Positions 58,268 to 64,000 of a DNA stretch of 64,000 bases are shown here, one piece after another. Made by a program: the position numbers and the translations under genes. Under the pieces are notes generated by a model, which saw only the letters and a list, made by a program, of their open reading frames with translations, made no database searches and was not told where the DNA came from. Each line of letters starts with the position of its first letter. Within the stretch, counting starts at the first letter, position 1. Source of the DNA: Sisyra terminalis (taxonomy: Eukaryota > Arthropoda > Insecta > Neuroptera > Sisyridae); contig OY292279.1 in the NCBI GenBank assembly GCA_958496175.1, positions 23,064,001 to 23,128,000 of the forward strand, in the 5' to 3' direction.

Positions 58268-59343
58268 TCTCATCTACATTGTCGTCTCGCTTACATATTA
58301 CCCAGAAAAACCCTATGTAAGGCAAACTAGACGTTTTGAGCTTTTCTGTAAATATAAAAATTTCAAGTTTTTTTTACTTATAATCGGCGTATAATTGGTT
58401 TTTTAGAGGTTTCAGAGTTCTGAAAGAAAAAAAATTGTCTCCTGCACCTTTTCCCAGAAAAAGCCTTTTAAAAATAAAGCTCTACTTTAACAATTCACTA
58501 ATATTGGGATTCCAAAATTTTAATTTCACAATTAATTGGTGCTTTTTTGTCGCTCAAGATTTTGAAAGGAAAAAATTTATCGTTTGTTTATTTTCCCGGA
58601 AATGGCATTAGGAAAAAGTGCTCGACTTAGGTTATTTTTAAAATATTGAAATTTCAAAATTTTTTCTGCGCCATTAAGTGGTGTTTTTTTGTAGTTCAAG
58701 ATTTGAGTCGTTATTCAAATATTGAATTTTCTAAAACTTCATAAGAATTAAAGCTTCAATATTAAACATATGGATAAAAGCGTCTTTTCTTTAATTTACG
58801 ATTCCCAGGGAAATATGCAAACTATTATTTTTTTTTTTCATTCAGAACACTCAAGAACAAAAAAAACACCAATTAATGGCGTAAAAATTAAAATTTTCAT
58901 ATTTGAAAAATTATCTAAAACGAACTTTTTCTTCAAATGGCTTTTTTCGAGAAAACTTACAAGCGACAAAATTTTTCCTTTCGCAAATCACGAGCGATAA
59001 AAAAACACCGATTAATGGTAAAATAAATATTTTGGAACTTCAATATTTGTGAATGGTCAAAGAAGAGCTATTTCTTTAAATGGCTTTTTCCGGGAAAATA
59101 TGCAAGCTATGAAAAAAAAAATCAGGAGCTTTCGAACGACAAAAAACACCAATTCATGGCGAAAAAAATTTGAAATTTTAATATGTATAGAAAAGCTCAA
59201 AACGTGAAGTCAGTATAGGGTTTTCTTGGATAATATGCGGGCGACAAATATTTTTTTTCCAGAACTCTTTTACAACAAAAAGCACTAAAATTTTCCGTAG
59301 TTATTTTTTCCAAAAGCGTAATGCTAACTTTATGGGCTTTTTT
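58268..59343. mobile_element. Fold-back element copy 2
   Basis: The left arm starts ATATTACCCAGAAAAACCCTA…ACGTTTTGAGCTTTT, which is the inverse of the right-arm AAAAGCTCAAAACGTGAAG…AGGGTTTTCTTGG. Subrepeats with CGAGAAAA or CCGGGAAAATATGCAAG occur at about 58801, 58943, 59087 and 59221. The right end (CCGTAG…GTAATGCTAACTTTATGGGC) is the same as in copy 1. It is non-coding. Confidence 0.6.
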
Positions 59344-59470
59344 TTGGTGTTCGGTCAATTTAGTACTTTTTCATTGCTCACGTGATCCCTCCAAACTATG
59401 TTCAGTTTTGGATAGTTTTGGCGGAGCATCCACTTTTCAAATGCTTTAATTTTGTCTTCTTTGTATTCAA

Positions 59471-59500
<30 letters not shown>

Positions 59501-59501
<1 letters not shown>

Positions 59502-59687
59502 ATTTATTTATGGTCGCTCTAGCTGCTAAGGCTATGTCGCGACTTGCTAAATTTTAGCTCAGTCCATATTTCACATGGTACACAATACAGTCCTAGTACA
59601 ATATAGTTGATATATCAATATAAATAATACAGTACAATATAGTATAATTTGATGATGTAATAATATATAATGTAAGTCAGTCCAGGC
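59501..59687 (-). other. LINE 3' UTR
   Basis: This is the stretch between the RT-frame stop (TAG at 59690-59688) and the poly(A) tract. It contains short repeats of ATATAGT(A/T)…AATACAGTACA, has no reading frame, and would carry the recognition signal for target-primed reverse transcription. Confidence 0.6.
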
Positions 59688-62435
59688 CTATATGTGGGAG
59701 TAGAACGCTGCTCTCCTTATGGCCCCCCAACACTCCTGAAAACCCGTGCTCTCCGGGTTCAGATTCACGGGAGGCATCGAATAGTGTTGGGCCGATCCAC
59801 ATCCCGTCAGAAGTCGTGCGGCGGTTAGTGCTTCGCCACAGGATGAACATAGAGGCCTCGATGTTCCCGTTAGTAGGTAGCTGTGTGTCAGCTTGGTGTG
59901 ACCCGTTCTTAAGCGAGTAAGGACCACCTCTCCCCGTCTGCCGAGATCACCAAAAGTGGTCAAGCTCCCAACTAGGGGCTTAAACGATCTTAGACAGTCG
60001 AAGGAGACTCCCCACTCGCTTTGCCAACTCTGTTGAAGATTGGTTTTTACTTCCGCCAGCAGGTCACTTGATGAGGCCCTGTGGTCTCTCAAACCATTTA
60101 TGGCGGCTTCCCTAGCAAGGACGTCGACCCTTTCATTCCCTTCTATGCCAATGTGCCCCGGGACCCACATAAGTGTTACTCTTGAACCCAGACGCCATAT
60201 TTTGGATCTCATGTCTCCCACCAAGTCTCTCGAACCCTCACCCCTCAGCGAATTTATAGCGCTAAGGGAGTCGGTACAAATGGGAAAATTATCCCCCGGT
60301 CGATCTGAGATATACTTTAGTGCTTCATATATTGCTCTTAGTTCGGTTGTATAAGATGAACTGCAACTGGGTAGTCTAATCCCCCGTTCTTCCTGATCAG
60401 TTACAAAGGCGCAGCCCGCGTTATTTTTTGTTTTCGAACCATCGGTGAAGATGATTTTGTGAGAATTTTTGTATTTATTTTCTATTTCTTTGTATGTTTG
60501 GGTAAGTAGTTGGATGGGTGTGTTGGCTTTGCCCATGTTTTCTAGTACATTTATAGTTCTTGGTTTTGAGAACTCCCACGGTGGTATTGATGGTTCTTCC
60601 TGGATATAGATTGATGGTAGGTGTATTTTATGATGTTTTTTAATTAACTTCAGTCGTAGGGAAAATGGGAGTGGAAGGTTTCCCTTTTTAAATATGAATT
60701 TATTTAAACTTGATCTCAGAATTTTTTTACATTGATCTGATTGAGGTTTAAGCTTTGTTTTGATGGCGTATTTTATAGAGAGGTATTTTCTTCGTAAATT
60801 GAGGTTGGGTTCATTTGCTTCGACTAACAAACTGCTTGTGGGACATGTGTGGAATGCTCCCAAAGCTAGCCTGACTCCTAGGTTATGCACTGGGTCTAGC
60901 AGTTTTAAGGTGTTGGGTTTGGCGGATGAATATACTACACTACCGTAGTCCAGAATTGGCCTTATCAGTGTGCGATATAGCCCTATGAGGTGATTTCTGT
61001 CGACTCCATTGTTGTTTGAGTTTAATATTTTTAGTATGTTTATTTTCCTCATACATTTCGCTTTCAGCTTTTTTATATGTGGTAGCCAACTTAGGTGTTC
61101 ATCAAATTCCAGTCCGAGGAAGGGACAGTTTTTTTTTTGTTGAAGTGGTTTTCCATAGAACGTTAAATTTAGAGGATGTTGGGCTTTCTTGCTTCGGTTA
61201 AAAATTATAAGGTTTGTTTTTTCTGGTGAGAATTGAAGACCATTTTGGTTCGACCACGATTCTAGTTTACTGAGAAGCATTTTTAAAATTTTTTTTGCAA
61301 AATATCTATTTCCAGTCCTTAATGATATCGCTAAGTCATCGGCAAACAAATAGGGTTTTATAGGCGGTGGTATTTCTTTGACAACATCGTTTATTGCCAG
61401 AAGAAACAGTGTTGGGCTGAGGACTGATCCTTGTGGAACTCCATTTTGGTTTTCTTTTTCCTCGGAAAGTTTGTTACCTATTCTAACCCTAAAATATCTT
61501 TTTTGTATAAAATTTTTTATAAAGTTAGCCAGGTTGCCTCTGATATTGTTTTTATATAGACTTTCTATGATCTTTGGTCTCCATATCGTATCGAAGGCCT
61601 TTTTTATATCAAAAAAGATACAATACACCTGCTCTCCCTGGTGAAATGCTTTGCAGATTTCGTTCTCCAAATTGGTTAAATGGTTGATAGTGGATCGCTC
61701 AGGTCTGAAGCCATTTTGGCAGTCATGTAGTATTTTATTTTCTTCGATAATAAAATGTAGTCTCTTGTTGATAATTCTTTCCATTGTTTTGCTAATAGTA
61801 TTGGTAAGGGATATTGGTCGGTAGTTTTCCCGCGAAAATTTGCTTTTGCAGGGCTTAGGGATTGGGATGGTTATGGCTTTGTGCCAGCAGGATGGAAATT
61901 CATTCTTTTTCCAAATTTGCTGTATTATTTTAAGAAGTATAGTCAAAGCTGATTGGCTGAGATTTTTAAGCATAGCTGGGTGTATGTTGTCAGGGCCTGG
62001 AGACGTTGAGTTTGCTTTTATTATCGCTGTTTTTAATTCTTCCATGGTAATATTTAGGTTGTATGGCTCTGTGTTGTCGCTTTCTAGGTTGTATATCGTT
62101 TTTGTGTTTTGTCTTATATGTTGTTTAAAAACATCGCTGTAATTATTGGAACTGGATGTTTCGGAGAAGTATTCAGCGAAAGAGTTGGCGATTTCCACCG
62201 GATCTGTTAAGGTGATTTGATCGGTTTGTAACCGTATTGGCTGACTGTATGTTGGGTTTTGTCTTAATCTATTCACTTTGTCCCAAATTAATGTTGTGGA
62301 GGTTGTAGCGTTGATAGAAAGCAGTAGCTTTTCCCAGCATTCCTTTTTTTTTGATCTTATTAGATTTCGAGCCTTGGCTCTTAATTTTTTGAATTCTATG
62401 AAATTTTCCAAAGTTTGGTTTTTTTTGATATTTCC
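59688..62435 (-). CDS. LINE reverse transcriptase-RNase H polyprotein (5' joined by frameshift to the endonuclease)
   Basis: The frame is open for over 900 codons. Numbering from the TTG at 62411 (not a likely real start): RT motifs D-I-K-K-A-F-D (about 267-274), G-V-P-Q-G-S-V-L-S-P (324-333) and F-A-D-D (356-359). RNase H residues D657 (T-D-G-S), E690 (T-E-L-R-A), D714 (T-D-S) and D763 (N-E-R-V-D) are all present. A C-terminal C-x2-C finger (C855, C858, C871) has arginine where the family's histidine is expected. The N-terminal residues continue the linker of the endonuclease frame, so this is the second part of ORF2, split at 62419-62426. No internal stop interrupts RT or RNase H. The product copies element RNA into DNA at the target site. 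Confidence 0.85.
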   Translation of the reverse strand, partial: GNIKKNQTLENFIEFKKLRAKARNLIRSKKKECWEKLLLSINATTSTTLIWDKVNRLRQNPTYSQPIRLQTDQITLTDPVEIANSFAEYFSETSSSNNYSDVFKQHIRQNTKTIYNLESDNTEPYNLNITMEELKTAIIKANSTSPGPDNIHPAMLKNLSQSALTILLKIIQQIWKKNEFPSCWHKAITIPIPKPCKSKFSRENYRPISLTNTISKTMERIINKRLHFIIEENKILHDCQNGFRPERSTINHLTNLENEICKAFHQGEQVYCIFFDIKKAFDTIWRPKIIESLYKNNIRGNLANFIKNFIQKRYFRVRIGNKLSEEKENQNGVPQGSVLSPTLFLLAINDVVKEIPPPIKPYLFADDLAISLRTGNRYFAKKILKMLLSKLESWSNQNGLQFSPEKTNLIIFNRSKKAQHPLNLTFYGKPLQQKKNCPFLGLEFDEHLSWLPHIKKLKAKCMRKINILKILNSNNNGVDRNHLIGLYRTLIRPILDYGSVVYSSAKPNTLKLLDPVHNLGVRLALGAFHTCPTSSLLVEANEPNLNLRRKYLSIKYAIKTKLKPQSDQCKKILRSSLNKFIFKKGNLPLPFSLRLKLIKKHHKIHLPSIYIQEEPSIPPWEFSKPRTINVLENMGKANTPIQLLTQTYKEIENKYKNSHKIIFTDGSKTKNNAGCAFVTDQEERGIRLPSCSSSYTTELRAIYEALKYISDRPGDNFPICTDSLSAINSLRGEGSRDLVGDMRSKIWRLGSRVTLMWVPGHIGIEGNERVDVLAREAAINGLRDHRASSSDLLAEVKTNLQQSWQSEWGVSFDCLRSFKPLVGSLTTFGDLGRRGEVVLTRLRTGHTKLTHSYLLTGTSRPLCSSCGEALTAARLLTGCGSAQHYSMPPVNLNPESTGFQECWGAIRRAAFYSHI

Positions 62436-63351
62436 GTAGTGCTTTTTTCCGGTTTTGGATGGATTCTTTGATTTCTTTTGACCACCAAGGAACTGGATTC
62501 TTTTTTAGGGTATTAGAGGAGCGAGGTATTGATTGGTTGGCTGCTTCGATGACTATACTTGTAAAGGTTTTTATAGTATCATTGATGTTATTTTTGATAA
62601 CATTATTTGACATGTTCGTAAGAGCTTTAAATTTTTCCCAGTCTGCTCTTTTTGTTTGCCAATTAGGGTTTCTTTGAGTAATCTGGGTTTCCGTCCATGA
62701 GGTTTGGATGATTATTGGATAGTGGTCACTGGCACATAGGTCATTGTGCGTGTTCCAATTTAGTGTTGGTGCTATATCTGTGCTGCAGAGAGTAAGATCA
62801 ATTGCGGAAAACTTTCCACTCGCCAAGGTTAAGTGTGTTGGACTTTTGTCGTTTAATAAAACCAACTCACTATTTCTGTTAAGGATCAATTCAATAATTT
62901 TTCCTCCCTTATTAGTCCTGTCTGAGCCCCATATAAGGTTGTGGGCATTGAAATCTCCAACGATGATAAATGGTTTTGGAAGTTGGGTTATGATGCTTTG
63001 AATTTCATTCACATCCTGGACACTTTTGGGAAAATATAGGTTGCACAATGTCAGTTTATGATTTGGGGAGTAGTCCATAGTCACTGCACTAGCTTGGGTA
63101 CTTGTGTTGATAGGAACTTCCTTGATTACATATCTCTCGTTAATCATGGTCAATACTCCTCCGCAGGCCACGAGCCCCTCTGTGAAATCTCTTCTATAGG
63201 TTGTGTATCCTTTCAGGGTTTGGTGTTGTTTTGGCAGAAGATGCGACTCCTGTATACAGATCGCTATCGGGTTGTATTTGACCGTTAGCTGCTTTAGTTC
63301 TTCGAGATGTTGGTAATATCCATTACAGTTCCATTGGATTATTTGTGCCAT
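62269..63351 (-). CDS. LINE ORF2 N-terminal part: AP-like endonuclease
   Basis: It starts at ATG 63351, 40 nt after the ORF1 stop, which fits the normal ORF2 start. Residues 1-215 form an exonuclease-endonuclease-phosphatase domain: Q-W-N-C-N-G (6-11), catalytic E35 in I-Q-E-S-H, Y-R-R-D (52-55), L-Y-F-P (105-108), G-D-F-N-A-H (132-137), A-I-D (183-185) and S-D-H (208-210). This enzyme nicks target DNA to prime reverse transcription. After about residue 315 the frame leaves the expected protein and reads out-of-frame residues to a stop at 62269, overlapping the RT frame by 143 nt. Confidence 0.85.
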   Translation of the reverse strand: MAQIIQWNCNGYYQHLEELKQLTVKYNPIAICIQESHLLPKQHQTLKGYTTYRRDFTEGLVACGGVLTMINERYVIKEVPINTSTQASAVTMDYSPNHKLTLCNLYFPKSVQDVNEIQSIITQLPKPFIIVGDFNAHNLIWGSDRTNKGGKIIELILNRNSELVLLNDKSPTHLTLASGKFSAIDLTLCSTDIAPTLNWNTHNDLCASDHYPIIIQTSWTETQITQRNPNWQTKRADWEKFKALTNMSNNVIKNNINDTIKTFTSIVIEAANQSIPRSSNTLKKNPVPWWSKEIKESIQNRKKALRKYQKKPNFGKFHRIQKIKSQGSKSNKIKKKGMLGKATAFYQRYNLHNINLGQSE

Positions 63352-63391
63352 TATTGGAGGAATATAAGTTTTGTATTAATATTTTTGTATG

Positions 63392-64000
63392 TTACTGACA
63401 GTCTTCATCTGTAATCTCCCGGGATGATCCAGCCGATTCTTCATCTAGATAGGCCGTTTCGAGCTCCTTTGTGATTTTTTTTGTGATTTTGCTGATTCTA
63501 ATTTTGGTACTTCTGTCTACTTTTCCGTGGAGGGCACGCAAGGTGTCGACGACCCCTGACGTGTCGGAAGTATATTTTTCGATGGTTGGAAGTATGACTA
63601 CTTCCTCAGATGCTTTGTGTAGGAGTTCTATTAGTTCGTCGGTTTTTATTGGTGCATCTTTATCGATTTTGGTTCGAAAAGGTTCCAAAGCTTCTTTAAA
63701 AGAGAATTTTTTGTAAGAAGCTGTCTTTTTGGTTGATCCCTGGTCTATGTCGTGTGAGTTAATATTAGAAAGTTTTTGTTTTTTTCTATTTTCTTCTTCA
63801 GTGGTGTTTTCTTGAGTTGGTTTTTGGGAGACGGGTTTAGTTGGAATATCAGAGATTTCTGGAGAGTCTATTTTTTCTATTAATTGTGCTTGGTTTGATT
63901 TTTGTGTTGTTGGGTTGGACATAGGGTTTTTGGTTGAGGAGGGTATGGCTTCTTGGGAGCTATTGCTAGACACCCTTGGTCGTTTTCTATTTTCTTCTTC
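63392..64000 (-). CDS. LINE ORF1 (Gag-like protein), C-terminal part, 5' end outside window
   Basis: The frame is open from the window edge to TAA at 63394-63392, so at least 202 residues are present. GTG at 63973 is not a necessary start. The protein is low-complexity and Ser/Thr/Lys/Glu-rich at first, then more structured: S-F-K-E-A-L-E-P-F, then a leucine/isoleucine-rich region including D-E-L-I-E-L-L-H-K-A and T-L-R-A-L-H-G-K-V-D. No CCHC zinc knuckles are visible; they may be upstream or absent. The string E-E-E-N-R-K followed by basic residues occurs twice, 201 bp apart, pointing to an internal duplication. ORF1 proteins of this class bind element RNA. Confidence 0.7.
   Translation of the reverse strand, partial: EEENRKRPRVSSNSSQEAIPSSTKNPMSNPTTQKSNQAQLIEKIDSPEISDIPTKPVSQKPTQENTTEEENRKKQKLSNINSHDIDQGSTKKTASYKKFSFKEALEPFRTKIDKDAPIKTDELIELLHKASEEVVILPTIEKYTSDTSGVVDTLRALHGKVDRSTKIRISKITKKITKELETAYLDEESAGSSREITDEDCQ

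Larger units (their letters stand above)
47004..64000 (+). other. klg: Intron (>17 kb) downstream of Ig2, running off the window
   Basis: The intron begins GTAAGT and no acceptor with a plausible Ig3 exon was found before 64000. Named insertions are listed separately. The stretches 47.0-48.0, 48.4-49.6, 49.9-51.8, 52.97-53.15, 53.3-53.7 and 55.1-57.7 kb are AT-rich with nothing I can assign. A C9-like run lies near 57017. Confidence 0.65.
59474..64000 (-). mobile_element. RNase H-bearing LINE (I/Nimb-like), 5' end beyond the window
   Basis: On the minus strand the order is ORF1 tail, 40-nt gap, AP-endonuclease frame, RT-RNase H frame, a 3' UTR of about 190 bp and a poly(A) tail (a T run of about 27 bases at 59474-59500 on the plus strand). 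Frames are long and conserved and GC content is higher than in the surrounding intron, so this is a young insertion. It is inserted antisense to the host gene. The 5' end, and the target duplication needed to confirm it, lie to the right of 64000. RNase H after the RT places it in the I/Nimb/Loa-type group rather than Jockey; the exact clade needs a tree. Confidence 0.85.

Noticed and set aside
60040..63716. Plus-strand reading frames over the LINE (up to about 104 codons)
   Set aside because: They are antisense shadows of the well-supported minus-strand RT, endonuclease and ORF1 frames.
1..64000. CRISPR arrays, bacterial operons, rRNA or functional tRNA genes
   Set aside because: No regularly spaced repeats, no bacterial-type gene clusters and no full cloverleaf; the only tRNA-like sequences are the SINE heads.

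Overview
The window looks like a piece of an AT-rich, transposon-dense insect nuclear genome. A beetle is plausible, but the sequence alone does not settle the order. The only host gene I can support is on the plus strand: three exons (881-1081, 43760-43881, 46850-47003) of an immunoglobulin-superfamily neuronal adhesion protein of the klingon/lachesin/DIP group. They encode the C-terminal part of Ig domain 1 and all of Ig domain 2. Splice sites, codon phases and Ig landmarks agree. The gene starts left of the window and continues to the right of it, so nearly everything else here is intron: >0.88 kb, 42.7 kb, 3.0 kb and >17 kb.

The introns are filled with mobile DNA of nearly every class. 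(1) A nearly full-length RNase H-bearing non-LTR retrotransposon (I/Nimb-like) lies on the minus strand at 59474-64000 with its poly(A) end in the window; the endonuclease and RT/RNase H frames are split at an A8 tract. A decayed RNase H relative lies at 40620-41290. (2) A Penelope-like element remnant (51842-52962) has a GIY-YIG nuclease fragment between two 227-bp inverted arms, each with a hammerhead-ribozyme-like motif. Further hammerhead-like cassettes occur in two hairpin elements (42591-42805, 44140-44576) and in two fragments (17290-17520, 23195-23440). (3) A 973-bp Helitron remnant (17537-18509, minus) has both termini, the 3' hairpin, an A/T target and a helicase C-terminal fragment; a second Helitron 5' end is at 7260-7480. 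(4) Six copies of one tRNA-derived SINE occur, one with a clear target-site duplication and one apparently nested in an older copy. (5) Three decayed Tc1/mariner transposase remnants are present. (6) There are several inverted-repeat (MITE) elements, a 2.4-kb TIR element that makes up most of the small intron between exons 2 and 3, two fold-back elements built from ~140-bp subrepeats, and one or two possible solo LTRs.

Region by region: 1-880 intron with a mariner tail; 881-1081 exon; 1.1-43.8 kb giant intron (MITEs, Helitrons, PLE fragments, SINEs, LTR-like blocks, RNase H relic, hammerhead hairpin); 43.8-47.0 kb two exons flanking a transposon-filled intron; 47.0-64.0 kb intron with nested SINEs, a MITE, the Penelope remnant, a THAP-like reading frame, two fold-back elements, a mariner relic and the LINE. 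The most interesting signal is the concentration of small hammerhead-like motifs from three sequence families, mostly arranged head-to-head inside inverted repeats, with compensatory changes in stem II and almost loop-free, self-complementary stem III. All boundaries were read by eye. No alignment or folding program was run.
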